Assembly: GCF_036850765.1 (NCBI RefSeq)
Contig: NC_089496.1
Location: 52,769,613 to 52,833,612, forward strand
Length of the DNA: 64,000 nt
Direction of reading: 5' to 3'
DNA from: Saccopteryx bilineata
Taxonomy: Eukaryota; Chordata; Mammalia; Chiroptera; Emballonuridae
The first letter of the stretch is position 1. Every line of letters begins with the position of its first letter. Below, piece by piece: positions 20,901 to 33,140 of the stretch. Both the position numbers and the translations under genes were made by a program. The notes beneath the pieces were generated by a model, which worked only from the letters and a program-made list of their open reading frames with translations, did not search any database and was not told where the DNA came from.

Positions 20901-21924
20901 AACACAGATGAGCATAGAAGCAAATAGAGGAATGGCCCTTGGTTCACCTATTGTAAATTCACAGAATGATTTGAGAGCGAGCCAATGTTTCGCTTTCATA
21001 AGGAAGGTTGGATAGAGTCCTGTGATAATTTTCTAAAACATCTGAAAATACACCCACACAAAGGCTGAGGATTGTTGGTGGTGTATTCAGTATTGTCTCC
21101 AAAGAAACTTTCTCTCTCTCTCTCTCTTTTTTTTCTATAGCCTGAGGATTACTGTGTAGGAATGATCCCACGAAAGGCCCTGTGAAATTACGTTAAATAT
21201 TCATTTTCTCACTTTAACATCTGGATGATTTTTTTCCCATGTTGGGAGCTACATACCCAAAAGAAATCTGAGTTAACTTGGTGAATTTTCTTTCTCCTGA
21301 GAAGAATAAACAAACAAGGACTATGTATTTTCTCATATTGCAAGAATATAAAAAAAAGAAATACCACAAAGAGAAATCAAAGTAGCAATAGATCCGTGGA
21401 ACTGCTGAGATAGTCATGTTTTTGTTTTTTTTCCAAACACTTCAGCATAGCCGTATTGATTTCCAATACACACGTATGCATAAATGCACAGGTGTTTACA
21501 ATCTTGGTATAGTTTGTCACGGATTTTAAAGGCATTACAAACAGCAGCGGTGACCTGTGAGTGATTAGCATTTCAAATCCAAGGTGGGATAGAAGGTATG
21601 ATGAAAAAACAAATTATACTTTTTAATAAGTGCATTGTTCTGCTGAAAGAGGCAATTGTACTCACTGACAGCCAATTCTGCAGTGATGAATTATTGTTTC
21701 AAAGCCTTTCCCTATCATATTTCAGGTAAGCAGCTAACAACTGCTCAGCTAATTGTTAGGTTTGCATTTATCAATATTTGCTTTAGTCAAATTTCATACC
21801 AGGTGAAATGATACACGTTCTCAATAGTATATGTACATTTTTCTACTTTCTCCTTCCTTGAAATTTTCCCCAAACAGCCTGACTTTCCCAAGTACGGAGA
21901 GGGCGTCTAATTTGCAGAAGTGGC
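20901..21924. other. AT-rich unassigned sequence
   Basis: A short (TC)n at 21110-21129 is followed by a T run. No gene or interspersed repeat recognised. Confidence 0.45.
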
Positions 21925-22010
21925 AAGGTCAGGGGGGCATCAGTCTGGGTCTGTCAACAGAATCAATTGCCAAGGTTGGGGGCATCAATTGCCTCTGTCA
22001 ACAGAAGCCC
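21925..22010. repeat. Imperfect 43-bp tandem duplication
   Basis: GGCAAGGTCAGGGGGGCATC..CTGTCAACAGAA is repeated after 43 bp as GCCAAGGTTGGGGGCATCAA..CTGTCAACAGAA; the shared CTGTCAACAGAA starts at 21951 and 21994. It is unrelated in sequence to the 43-bp minisatellite at 8-9.5 kb. Confidence 0.85.
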
Positions 22011-22254
22011 TAGTCACTTGCTAGAACTCCACTGGCACCTCGTCTTCAAACAGCAGGATGTGTGCGTGGTCCCTCAGACTGTGGTTATCTCGGGCCAGAT
22101 TTCTATCTGATGTGGTGCTTCTTTTATTTTCAGGCTTTTAAAAAATCAAGGAAAACTCTTTTATTGCTACATAATGTTTTTTACCCCAAGGTAGATTAAG
22201 CATGAGTGGTAACCAGCTGGGTTATTTTTAACTTGGGGCATAACTCAAAGCTTA

Positions 22255-22508
22255 CGTAGTATCAACGTTTTCTGTTTTGTTTATTTTGGTCATTAGAGTC
22301 CACGTCTAAGTGAAATCGAATGGCACTTGCCTTCCTGCGACGGGCTTATTTCACTTCACAGAACATTCTCTGGGTCCATCCATGTGGTCTCATAAGGGTA
22401 GCATTTCCTTCTTTTTCTATGACCCAATAGTTACTCCATCGTGCAAACCTACCGCTGATGTTTTAGCCACTTATCTACGGATGGGCACTTGGGCAGCTTC
22501 CAGGGATG
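22255..22508 (-). mobile_element. L1 3' region, inverted half
   Basis: GGCTTATTTCACTTCACAGA, TGGGTCCATCCATGTGGTCT and GATGGGCACTTGGGCAGCTT are antisense L1 3'UTR phrases, also found in the larger L1 at 49.3-49.5 kb. It joins head to head with the sense half that follows. Confidence 0.78.
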
Positions 22509-22752
22509 AAGGAAAACAAAAGAAAAAACAAAGTTCATAGACAGACGACAGTGGGGCGATCACCAGTGGGAAAGGGGGTTGGGGGGAGGTGGGAGGGGGT
22601 GGAGAGGGGGGTAAACAGAGACAGAAGACCTGACTTGGGGGTGGTGTGCATAATACAGAATCAGCTGATGTCTTGATGGAATTGGCCTCCTGAAACCCAT
22701 CTCTTTTTATCAACCAGTGTCACCCCAATAACTTCAACAAAAATGTTTTTAA
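22509..22752 (+). mobile_element. L1 3' terminus, sense half
   Basis: CATAGACAGACGACAGTGGG, then a G-rich segment, GACTTGGGGGTGGTGTGCAT and the terminal ACCAGTGTCACCCCAATAAC with an A-rich end. With the inverted segment to its left it forms the arrangement expected of one L1 insertion with a 5' inversion. Confidence 0.8.
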
Positions 22753-22767
22753 AAGTGTTGTGTTTCC

Positions 22768-23137
22768 TTTTTTTTTTTTTTTTTTTTTTTTTTTTGTATT
22801 TTTCTGAAGCTGGAAACAGGGAGAGACAGTCAGACAGACTCCCGCATGTGCCCGACCGGGATCCACCCGGCACGCCCACCAGGGGGCGTCGCTCTGTCGC
22901 GACCAGAGCCATTCTAGCGCTTGGGGCAGAGGCCAAGGAGCCATCCCCAGCGCCTGGGCCATCTTTGCTCCAATGGAGCCTTGGCTGCGGGAGGGGAAGA
23001 GAGAGACAGAGAGGAAGGAGAGGGGGAGAGGTGGAGAAGCAGATGGGTGCTTCTCCTGTGTGCCCTGGCCGGGAATCGAACCCAGGACTTCTGTACGCCA
23101 GGCGGACGTTCTACCACTGAGCCAACCGGCCAGGGCC
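22768..23137 (-). mobile_element. Type 1 SINE, minus
   Basis: T tract (27 bases) at 22769-22795, body in reverse and head GGCCCTGGCCGGTTGGCTCA (as the complement) ending at 23137. It carries one CCCACCAGGGGGCG module (22875) and lacks the second copy present at 15.9 kb. A clean target duplication was not found. It inserted just beyond the L1 3' end. Confidence 0.95.
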
Positions 23138-23736
23138 GGGTTTTATGTTTTCAAATTGTATATAACCTGATTTGAATTGTTTTAAGCACCGATTGATTTA
23201 TCAATAGTTCCAGGATTAATCACTCACGCACGCTGTTTATTTTTGCATAAAGTGTCTATCTACAACCAGGTGAAGTCAGAGATGATCTCCTTGAAATTTA
23301 AGGGGCTCGGGAAGGCTGCCCGGCACATCACACAGTCTCCTTCAAAGACCTGACACACAGACTGTGGATAGCTTGCGTATGTATGGACGTATGTATGTAC
23401 GTGTGTGTATGTATGCATTTGCTTTTGAGAGCTTAAAAAAGCATGACTAAAGTCCATGAGAATCTCTGAATGCAGTACAGGGGTCCGGCCGGGGCCGCCA
23501 GGGCTGCGCCCCTCCGCTGCAGCTGGAGGACAGAAGGGGGCGGTACAAGGGAGGAGGCTCACGCAGATGCTGATCCGTGTTCCCCGCAACGTTGACCTCC
23601 GCGTGCCCTGAAAATCGTCCGCACAGCCCCACCTTCTCAGCTGAATCACGCCGCCGTCTCGCCCACACCAATCTATTTCAACTCCGTTTCTCAATATATT
23701 CCTCTCATAATGCATTTCCATTCTTCACCTTTGGGT

Positions 23737-23770
<34 letters not shown>

Positions 23771-24284
23771 GACTTAATAACAGGACAACCTGTTATGAAG
23801 TAGTTACGCTTGCGATACAACCTGCTCTGTCGTGTCGTCTGGGGCAAGTGTGGCTGATGGAAAGCATGGGTCCTTGGAAACGCTGACCCGGTTTGGACCT
23901 CACACGTCTCACCAATAGCTTCACACACCTATGTAGTCACGACTTCCCTCAACCTGCAGACAGAGCTCCTGAAACACGGCGCACTTTGTCGCTTTAGGAA
24001 ATAAATGGTCTACTGAGGAATTAAAAAATATATAAGAATAGGCCAGCATAGTCTCTTGTTATATGTAACCATGGTCCAGTTTTCTCTCAACCTTTTTTTA
24101 TCCATCTTCTTCATTAACACTTTGAATAGTGAGGTGTTTTTTTTTCATGCTCGCTGAACCCCGAAGTGAGGTTTTTTTCAAAAAATAAAATTAGTTCCAG
24201 TTATTCTGGATGGTCAGGAGGCACAAGGATGTACATGCATGTTCATACTATTCAAAAGGTTAAAGTAAATTGTCCCCCAAGTAC
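23138..24284. other. Unassigned, with (CT)n and TATG tracts
   Basis: A TATG/TACG-rich stretch lies at 23376-23416 and a pure (CT)n at 23740-23769. The 153-residue minus-strand ORF (23260-23721) has no recognisable domain. A GC-rich patch at 23485-23560 stands out slightly. Confidence 0.45.
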
Positions 24285-24476
24285 CAGGGGTTGTCAAACT
24301 TTTTATAAAAACCGCCCACTTTTGCAGTGCTGGTCAACCTGGTCCCTACCGTGCAACCATACAGCGCCGCGATTGGCCCATCATGAAAGCTGGACCGCCC
24401 ACTAGTGGGCGGTAGGGACCAGGTTGACCAGCACTGCAAAAGTGCGCAGTTTTTATAAAAAGTTTGACGACCCCTG
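24285..24476 (+). mobile_element. Palindromic hAT MITE, copy 1 (192 bp)
   Basis: Begins CAGGGGTTGTCAAACTTTTT and ends with its complement ..GACGACCCCTG. The arms run inward through ACCGCCCACTTTTGCAGTGC and TGGTCAACCTGGTCCCTACC. The centre is asymmetric (about 50-60 bp, containing GATTGGCCCATCATGAAAGC). CAGGGG termini and long arms fit a non-autonomous hAT element; there is no coding capacity. A clean 8-bp target duplication was not found (left CCAAGTAC, right GAAGGCCA). Confidence 0.88.
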
Positions 24477-24899
24477 GAAGGCCAAGGTTTTTGTTCAGAA
24501 ACAGAGTTCTGTATAATTGTGCTCACCTGAGAAGACGTGGGTCTTGTGCGTGGAGACAGTTTATTGCGTAGCTAGGAAGGGCTTATTGTTTTGGTCCTGC
24601 GTGAAGTCATTTGGATGCATCATTCTGTGGATTGATGTTCACCCGGAAATGTATTGGACTCAAGTATAAAATTATGGTCTGTGATCCACTGAGCTCCTCT
24701 GTTTTCCAGGCTGTCCACTCAGGAGGAGACCTGCTTTGCTTTCTCCCCCGTAGACCCTTCCTGGGCGCAGGACGGGGTGGGGGTTCCATCTCTCCTCCCT
24801 CAGCTCAGCTCAGCGCAGCCTCCCACCTTCCCGGGGATGGTATGAGCCAGCCTGTTGAATAAGCTTCCACCACCGACCGAGAGGAGCCTGCGGCTGGTG

Positions 24900-25025
24900 G
24901 CTTCGCCCAGCGAGGGGACAGCTGGTCACTGACCTGCAGTCCAAGGTCACAGAGCTCATAAGGGGCAGAACCAGGAATTAAATCCAGGCAGTCTTTCTCC
25001 AGAGGAGCATAGTTAACCACAGTGC
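24900..25025 (-). mobile_element. MIR relic, antisense
   Basis: CAAGGTCACAGAGCTCATAA, GGGGCAGAACCAGGAATTAA, ATCCAGGCAGTCTTTCTCCA and ATAGTTAACCACAGTGCC follow the antisense MIR consensus in order. Confidence 0.78.
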
Positions 25026-25153
25026 CAGACAAGCACATATAAACATAAATCCATAATTGCAACATTTGATAAATGCCATAAAGGAAAATAAAACCCAAGC
25101 TGCGTGAGAGAGGATAAAAGTGTGATTCTTCTTTAGAGCAGGCGGTCGGAGAA

Positions 25154-25253
25154 GGCCACTGAGTGAGGCAGTAGTGCTTTGGTTGAGGCCTCGGGCTTGA
25201 AGAGGCCACTGAGTGAGGCAGTAGTGCTTTGGTTGAGGCCTCGGGCTTGAAGA
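25154..25253. repeat. Perfect 50-bp tandem duplication
   Basis: GGCCACTGAGTGAGGCAGTA..GGCTTGAAGA is present twice, at 25154-25203 and 25204-25253, without a visible difference. Confidence 0.95.
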
Positions 25254-26558
25254 GCTTTTCAGTAGAATGTCTGCGGCCCCGACAGTCTTGTGTGGGAGCT
25301 GAGCATCCCGGCCACCCCCACCAGGAAGCCCTCCTGTTCTGCTCATCCGCGCTTTCATGCCTTTGCCTGGGCCCTCCCGCTTCTCTGTTCTCCTCTTTTC
25401 TACCTTGAGGGTTATCACTTTTTGGCTGAATGTGTAACGTGCCCCCTTATTGCTCTGAATTCTTACAACAGGTAACAACTGGTGTGCAGCTTGCCTGCTA
25501 GGGCATGTCTTACTGTACTTGGGTAGGTGTTCGTCATTCAGAGAGCCATGTCAGCCGCCAGCCAGTTACGGGGCCCCTCCTCTTACTCTGGGGTTCCTTA
25601 CCTTTCTGGGTCTCATCAGGTGATGTGACACAAACACCACCACGCTGGCTGCCGGTGCCAGGACCAAGGGTGGGCCCCTGAGCTGAGCACGAGTCATCTC
25701 GAGGCTGCCACAGGAAGGGGCATCGTGAGTACCCCCCCCCCCAGTGAGGGCATGCCGTCCTGATGGTTCCCTGGTTAGAGCACCCCGATTCACGTGTTGG
25801 CGGAGTTTACACAGAAAACATAGAGATAGAAGGAGGTCAGTAGTTTTTACCCAAAGACTCTAAGGGAAGGCAAGAGGAGGGTTTCTGAAAACGTTCTTCT
25901 GGTGATCAGAGGTAAGAGACACTGGCCAGGAAAAGGCCAGACCGGAGAGGAGAAAAAGGCCTTGCTGAGACTCGTCGGTTAGTCAAGGCTGAGGTTGACC
26001 CGGTGGGAGGAGCCAGCCATGCACAGGAAGAGTTAACAAGATCATGGGAAGCGTCCTGACTGTAATCACAACGTCAGAGTGCTAGGGGTGAAGCAGGGGA
26101 CCCATAGGGAAGTTAGAAAGATATGCACCTTGGTAATTAAAATAGTAAAATCACATGTGACTCTAATGCAAAGCTACTGGCTGGACATTATATGGTTGAG
26201 GGGCAAATAATGTATTGGATACAGATTTTGGAAGTTGCTTCCTCTTTTTGTCATATTCCTTCTTAGTCTCTCATAATATAGTATGTATGCATATAACACA
26301 CATGTGCGCGCATAGAGAAACACACAAGCTTTGTGTGAGCACCATACACACTGATGAAGAACGCACGTGTGTGTATGTTTGTGCGTACCGTGTTTTTCCC
26401 ACCAACCCTGTTACTTTAGTATGATTCTGAAGAACGTGTGGTCCTGGGGGATCCATATATTGGTGGTAGGGGGCATTACGGTAAACGTGACCCAGGGAGG
26501 GACTCTGGAATGTTGTCTAGAGAGAGGGACAGGTGCTGAAATTTGAGACACACAGATG
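25254..26558. other. Unassigned sequence
   Basis: No gene or known repeat seen. A C run is at about 25730-25741, and an alternating purine-pyrimidine stretch (ATGCATATAACACACATGTG) at about 26287. Confidence 0.4.
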
Positions 26559-26725
26559 CAGGGCTTCTCAAAGTTGACGTGCGCTGACGTCAGCCCCGGA
26601 CCCGCCCTGTTCCCGTGCAGATTCTGAACCAGCAGGTTGGGGTGCCATCCAGGTTCTCACCTTTCTAACGCTCCAGGAGACATTTGCTGCTGGCGCAGGG
26701 GTGACACTTTCAAATCCTGAAGGGC
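26559..26725. mobile_element. MER5-type hAT relic
   Basis: CAGGGCTTCTCAAAGTTGAC at the left, CAGATTCTGAACCAGCAGGT in the middle and CACTTTCAAATCCTG near the right follow the order of the old MER5/Charlie non-autonomous elements (termini CAGTGGTTCTCAAAG..CTTTGAGAACCACTG). Its ends are decayed. Confidence 0.6.
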
Positions 26726-27269
26726 AGGTAGCCATGAAGAGGGACCACCTAGGACCAGGCCAGTATGGAGCATATATATATATATTTTTCAGATTGTGAT
26801 GTGTTTTTCCTGACTTCACAAACACACCAGAACCGTTACTAAAACCTTCTGTCGGAAACTCCTCAGAAGTAAAAAAGTTGAGCCCACGTCAATGTTCCTT
26901 CTGTTTTTCTCACCCACGCAATTAGGAAGCTGGTTTATCGGCTGGTGGTTAAAATACTGATATTCAGAGGTTTTTTCTCAGATCTGGTATTAGCAACAGC
27001 TGCTGTTATAACCTGCTAACGTCTCCTGGGCTAAGGAAGGAGGCAGAGTGATAAGCAGGTCCAGTCGCTTTGATGGATGGAACAAAGTGGGCTCCTTGCC
27101 TTCCCGAGGACATTGGACACCGCCCTCCTGTCTGGTTTTACAGTAACTGTGATGCGATTTCAACGCCCATCAACACTTCTGAAGGACGCCAGGCTACGCT
27201 GTCAGTTTGGGCTGGTATTTTAAACACAAACCAGGACCGGACAGGAAGTAGTTCAGAAATAAATTTCTT
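26726..27269. other. Unassigned sequence
   Basis: A short (AT)n at 26771-26786. Nothing else recognised. Confidence 0.4.
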
Positions 27270-27658
27270 TTTTCTTTTTCTTTTTTTTTTTTTTTTGTAT
27301 CTTTCTGAAGCTGGAAACTGGGAGAGACAGTCAGACAGACTCCCGCATGCGCCCGACCGGGATCCACCCGGCATGCCCACCAGGGGGCGATGCTCTGCCC
27401 CTCCGGGGTGCCGCTCTGTCGCGACCAGAGCCACTCTAGCGCCTGGGGCAGAGGCCAAGGAGCCATCCCCAGAGCCCGGGCCATCCTTGCTCCAATGGAG
27501 CCTCGGTTGCAGGAGGGAAAGAGAGAGACAGAGAGGAAGGAGGGGGTGGGGGTGGAGAAGCAAATGGGCGCTTCCCCTATGTGCCCTGGCCGGGAATCGA
27601 ACCCGGGTCCCCCGCATGCCAGGTCGATGCTCCACCGCTGAGCCAACCGGCCAGGGCC
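27270..27658 (-). mobile_element. Type 1 SINE, full length, minus
   Basis: T tract at 27281-27297 and head complement ending GGCCAGGGCC at 27658. The pol III B box is intact (GGTTCGATTCC on the minus strand). A short target duplication AATTTCTT is at 27262-27269 and 27659-27666. The CCCACCAGGGGGCG module is at 27376. The SINE accounts for all of the 150-200 residue ORFs here. Confidence 0.95.
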
Positions 27659-27779
27659 AATTTCTTCTGTAAATTAAAAATCTTGAAACCATTTAGCTCA
27701 TCAATAAGACACTACATGGTTATGTGATTTCCCTGAATGAGATCCGTTCTTGGCAAAAGATCATAATGATAGAAAAAGA

Positions 27780-28097
27780 CCTGAGCAGGCGGTGGCGCAG
27801 TGGATAGAGCATCGGACTGGGACCTGGAGGACCCAGGTTTGAAACCCCAAGTTCGCCGGCTTGAGCGTGGGCTCATCTGGTTTGAGCAAGGCTCACCAGC
27901 TTGAGTCCAAGGTCACTGGCTTGAGCAAGGGGTCACTCAGTCTGCTGTAGCCCCCCGGTCAAGGGACATATGAGAAAGCAATCAATGAACAGCTAAGGTG
28001 TTGCAACAAAGAATTGATGCTTCTCATCTCTCTCCTTTCCTGTCTGTCCCTCTCTCTGTCCCTCTCTCTGTCTCTGTCACCAAATAATAATAATAAT
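27780..28097 (+). mobile_element. Type 2 SINE, plus
   Basis: Head CCTGAGCAGGCGGTGGCGCA, then GGTTTGAAACCCCAAGTTCG, CATCTGGTTTGAGCAAGGCT, GGTCAAGGGACATATGAGAA, CT-rich sequence, and an (AAT)n tail in place of poly-A. The target duplication is not clean (AATGATAGAAAAAG versus AATGGAAAGGG). Confidence 0.93.
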
Positions 28098-28129
28098 GGA
28101 AAGGGTTTTTAGTTCTCCTTTGTTGTGCT

Positions 28130-28320
28130 GCTGCGCATCGGTCATCTGACTCAGTTCTCACGACAACTTGGTGGGACACTAGCCTCATATCAAGGAGGAG
28201 AGAACCAAGGCTTGGAGAAGGGGACTAAGTCGATGTCACCCAGCTATGGAGTGACACACCAAGTCTCAAACCTAGGTTCACTTGAGCCCCTAATCTGTAT
28301 TTTTAATCATGAAGCTCTCA
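28130..28320 (-). mobile_element. MIR relic, antisense
   Basis: CAGTTCTCACGACAACTTGG, GGAGAGAACCAAGGCTTGGA, GATGTCACCCAGCTATGGAG and CTCAAACCTAGGTTCA follow the antisense MIR consensus. The ORF at 28125-28544 begins inside it and is not a gene. Confidence 0.72.
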
Positions 28321-29989
28321 ATCCACTTGGAGCCCCCAGCAGTTGGGTAGAAACTGCGTCTGATTTACGTGTTGTGACAAGAAGGACGCGGGACTCGCTC
28401 TGGCACGCAGCCCTTCCCCTCGGGCAGTGGCCTCAGGTCGCTTTGGGGAGTCGGTGGTGTGTCTGTTTCAAAGACAGGACACTGTGCCGGGCTCCGCCTA
28501 CCGCAAGGACTGGTCACGTCCGTTCTGTGACTTTAGAGGAGTGAGCGCCATCAGCCCGCGCCTGAGGCTCTGCACGTCTGTGCGGCTTCTGTCCCGTGAC
28601 AGGTGAGACGTCCCCGGAGAATTAAGGTTTCCCAGCGTTTGAAATACCCGGTCCCGTCCTCTGTCTGGGATTTGAACCGGCTCATGGGTTGCTGGTGAAT
28701 TATGTGATGGTCAGAGCACCCTGTGTGGCTCACACAGGGTCACACACAACTATGTCCCGCCCGTTCGTGTTTTGAAGCAATTTAGGATGAGCTTCTCAAA
28801 ATTAAAGAGAGCATTTTTGCAATACATGAAGAGCTGAAAATTTTTAAATAAAATTATAAAAATAAAAAAAAATCCAGGCAGAACATCTCTGAAGCGCCTT
28901 CCGTTAGAGCAAGGAGGAGCTGCCCGCCTGCGTCAGGGGTGGCTGGCGTGCCACGGTGTCCACTGCTTGGGGACGCACACGGGGCCGACGGGGAGACGAT
29001 TCACCCTGACTTCCAACCACTTAGCAAAGGAAACTCCTGATGACAAGTCGCTATCATCGAAAGCGAATGCCCCCCCCCCCCCCGAATCTACATCCAGGCG
29101 GCGAGGACAGGTGCCCGGTTGCAGAGGGTTTTCTGACCACGGTGTTAGGAAGGACTTACCGTTCCCAGGATCCTGTATGAGGGCCATTGTTGTTGTTGTC
29201 CATGCTCGGGTCACAGAGCTCTAAGAGAGCCTCAATTCCACGTTCCTGCCGCCCTGTTCCTCTCCGTTCTCGGCTTGGCAGAGTGTGAAGTTGTTCGTGA
29301 CACACGGCTGTAGGAGGCGAAGCCGAAGCCATGAGCCCACGGTTCTCAGAAGGGTGTCTTTTTCCTCCCCGTGGCGGGCGCCTGAGGTGGTCGTGTACAC
29401 GACCTATCGCGGCTTTCCTAGGCGGCAATGGAGAGGCTGAAGCATTTGTTTGGACAATGTGGGCTGAGCCTAAGAGAAGTTCTCGGAAGGGTGACCTTGT
29501 AAAGCGGGACACATGGAATTTAACAACTGTTCACAAAGAACATTCCTCACATCGTTGTTTACATTTTGGTTCTTTATTTTATTTTTGAATTACACCTCAT
29601 ACTCAGGAGACTGTTGTGTTAGTTTGGTTGTGCTGCCTAGTGGTCAGACGCCATTACTTTTGACATCAGGTTAAAATGTTCATTTTGATATAGGACCACT
29701 CCAGAAAGCATTAAGAAGACCCAATTTACATAAATTATCAAAAGACAGAGATCTACTTAAGGGATCTGCATAAGAAAAAAATATTTAAAAAATTAGAATT
29801 ATCAAAAAAAAAAATACAATTGTTTATGAATGGATTGGCCAGCTTTTAAAGTAGTGAGCTCCCTGTTACTGGAAGTGTTCTAATGGAGATTGGATAAATC
29901 TCAATGAGAAATATTACAGCAGCGGCACCTACAAGGTTTGGGGTGCTGAGTGAGATAAATAAAAGGTTATTTTCTAAAATAATAATTAT
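28321..29989. other. Unassigned, with a C run
   Basis: A run of 14 C lies at 29070-29083. No gene is seen in the GC-rich 28.3-29.5 kb part; from 29.5 kb the sequence turns AT-rich. Confidence 0.4.
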
Positions 29990-30110
29990 CAGTGCTTGAA
30001 TATTAACTAGGTATCAGACCCTACACTAAATTTTTACACTCACTGTCTACATAAGGGATGAATATTTTTGTTCTCACTCTAGAGATAAGGATAAAAATAT
30101 TTCATCTTAC
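29990..30110 (-). mobile_element. MIR relic, antisense
   Basis: AGGTATCAGACCCTACACTA, TTTTTACACTCACTGTCTAC and GTTCTCACTCTAGAGATAAG follow the antisense MIR pattern (GCCAGGCACTGTGCTAAG..TTTACAGATGAGG), weakly. Confidence 0.5.
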
Positions 30111-30576
30111 AAAAATGTAACTATTCAACATACTTGGTACGGTTGATATTTACTTGCCTTATTTTAAAACGTGCCACGGAGAAGAAAAATATTTTAAGAT
30201 CATGTAAGAGAAACCAGGCAGTGCTTTTAAAATTCCTTGTGGCAAAAATGCGAATAAACATTGTTGAGTGAATGAATGAATTTGATATTTTGTAGCAGCT
30301 CTTTAAAAAAAATAGCCTCAAACCATCCTTATGATTTTATATTCCAAATAATATTGGACTGGCCTATCATTTTTTGCTCAGACCTTCATTCCTTGTTATG
30401 AGGGTTCTTAGATGCCCGCATTCTCATTGGTAATAATTGACCTTCCTTCATTCTTAGACTTTGTTCTTACCCGGTCACGTTATTCAAAGTTCACCCACTC
30501 AACTCTGGTACTGTGTTGGGGCCAATGTGTGACACATAGGGCTGTTAACCTCAAAAAAGAAAAAAAAAATTGAGCT

Positions 30577-30594
30577 ATATATATATATATATAA
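30577..30594. repeat. Short (TA)n microsatellite
   Basis: About nine TA dinucleotides. Confidence 0.9.
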
Positions 30595-32990
30595 CATTGG
30601 CTTGGGATAGAAATGATAATCGATGTGGAGTTTATTGCCTGAAGACTATAATTGATTTGACCAGTTTGTTCAAAGGGTGTGAAGTGTCTAAACGATCCAG
30701 GAACTTCCTGGGGTGTGTAAATATTGTGTCACACACACACATCAATTCTGATCCTGAGCATCAATATTTATGATGAAAAAAGGAGCTAAGTGGAATTGGA
30801 ATTTTTCTGGGAACATCTGACTCAAGCACGCGGATTAATCAAATTTACTGCACCATTTGAGGTGAAGCAGTGACATTACTTATTCATATTGACAAAAATG
30901 GAAAAGATAAATTTGTAATTGATATGTTAAAGTGACTCGCCTTCATTCACGTTGAGGGTTCTGAAAGTTTTTGCCCATAATCATTCCCCCTCCCCCAAAA
31001 AAAATCTATTACGGACTTAGGATATTAAAGCTGTGTGGCGGTGGCGACGGTCCTCTCCTATCTCTCGGGGTCACCTGTTCTCCTGCCTCCTTGTGGTTGG
31101 ATTCGAACCCACCTATCTCTGGTTCTAGGCAGTGGGTTTGGAAAGGCAGTGATTTTGTTGCTTCTGCACTGAGGCAATAAAACGTCCATCTAGGTTTTGT
31201 ACCTTGGGTGACCCCCCGCCCCCCGCTGCCATAGGGGTCTGTCTCATCCTGTCTTCTAGTCCCACCCACTCTCCTCAACCTTGTTTTCAAGTGCAGATTC
31301 TGACTTCCGGTCTGAGGTGGGGTCTGAGATGACTGGTTTCCAACCAACTTCCTGATGGTATTGGCGATGCTGATCTACAGACTGCGCGTTGAGCCGCAGG
31401 ACTCGAAGGGAAATACCTTCAGGATGCTAGAACCTTTCCCAACCTCGGTCCCTGAATGACCACGTGGAGTACAGCCTTACGTTGGGCGTTTTGTGCGAGT
31501 GTGAAAGAGATGTCGTATCGGGCGCACAGGCTGTCAAGGGTAGCGTCTTTTTTTGCAGAAATTCACTCTTGTGAGTAACGTAGAATCCAATGATAGATAT
31601 CTAAATAAACACAGACGAAGGAGTCTGGTTCCCGGGCTCATCGGTGGTAAGAAATGGGCCACGTCGATGCAAGATGCTAAGAACACGGGAGACTGTGTAT
31701 GTGGCAGGGGGGAGGGCTTATGTGGCCAATCTCGGTACGTTCCACTGAATTCTTCTGCTCTAAAATAATCTATTTACTTAAAAAAGAATTTTGACCTAAA
31801 ACTCCTCTCTGTCTTTTCTCCACTCCAAAGAAGAAGTACATAATTAGAAGTCAAATGCTAATTCGATAATGGAGGTGAAGAGAAAGAGACAAGTTCTAAC
31901 ATTGTGATTTTCTTAGTAAGGCAATAATAAATTCCAACCGTTTTAAGAGTAAACTGCAGGTTTCGCTGTAGATTAGATTTACTACATATCTTAGCCTGAT
32001 ATCTACTTCGTATCTAAAACAAGAGATTTGCACGACTGTCCTTTTAGAGAATAATTTCCCTCAAAAAAAAAATCACAAAAATTAAGCACAAATAGAAGAG
32101 AAATAAAGTTTGAGTTCAAGGTGAAAAGGAGATGATTGTGTTGTATAAAAGCATGTGTAGAAACCATAGCTATAGGAACAAGTCGGAAATACTTTCAGAT
32201 TTCTAAAAATGTATATTATAAAAGTTAAATGCTTCGTACTTGCCATGACCAGTATGAATTTAATGTATTATCAGATATGAGACAAACTACTTATTTTTGA
32301 AAATTATTATTATAAAAGTCCTAAGTGTACTTGGAAAAAACTGATTAAGAACGCAGGAAAAAGTAAAAGCTTCCTCTACACTCAACTTTAATACTTCCTG
32401 CCATTCCACGCTTCAGTTTTTGAAGGTTACATTCCTCACTATAATCCATTTATATCTAAATTGACAATCAAAATGAGGAATGAAGAATGTATTATGTTTA
32501 CGTACATTGACATGACCTCTCCCTGCCATTCCTCCTAATTTTGTCATTTATATTATTATTTTGCTCCTGATTGACTATCAGGAATTTCGTATGGTTCAAA
32601 CTAAGGGCTCACTTCTAGGTATATAAACATATAAATTCCTATATGATTACCTTTTCAATCTTAAATTGAATATGGGCTAAAAATGGTTCAACTTAAGAGT
32701 TCAAATGTCAGTCATGTGTCTATGTTTACTCTAGAAGCAGGGTTAAGAGAGCTCTAACCCAGACGCATCCCCATCCTCTCTGTTCTACGTCTCGTGATTT
32801 TCTGGGCCAGGACAATATTTTAACATTGTACCAATGGACAAATTTCAGTCGTCTATTCTATGACTACAATGAAGTCTGTGATTTAACTAAATATATCCTG
32901 TAGTTTAACTGTAGAACCTAAAATCAAATTAGTAAAATTATTTAAAAAAATAAATGTTTTACATTTACTCTACATTTTTATTTCCCATCC
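30595..32990. other. AT-rich, repeat-poor block
   Basis: No SINE, LINE or DNA transposon recognised, no coding pattern and few tandem repeats. One of the longest repeat-free stretches in the window. Confidence 0.5.
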
Positions 32991-33140
32991 AACGCATTAC
33001 GGTACATTTCGGGTATCAAAGTAGGTATGGTTATTATCCCGCTCTAGTAATGGAGGAGCTGAGTGTAGAAATGTTGGATAATTTTCCACATGAGTAGTAG
33101 AGCAGGATGAACATCAAATTCCACCTACCTCCAAACTGGA
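32991..33140 (-). mobile_element. Possible MIR relic, antisense
   Basis: GGTATGGTTATTATCCCGCT, GGAGGAGCTGAGTGTAGAAA and GTAGTAGAGCAGGATGAACA resemble the antisense MIR order, but with much divergence. Confidence 0.45.

Noticed and set aside
27070..27692. ORFs of 150-200 residues on both strands
   Set aside because: All run across the type 1 SINE at 27270-27658, and nearly the same peptides recur at every other type 1 copy.
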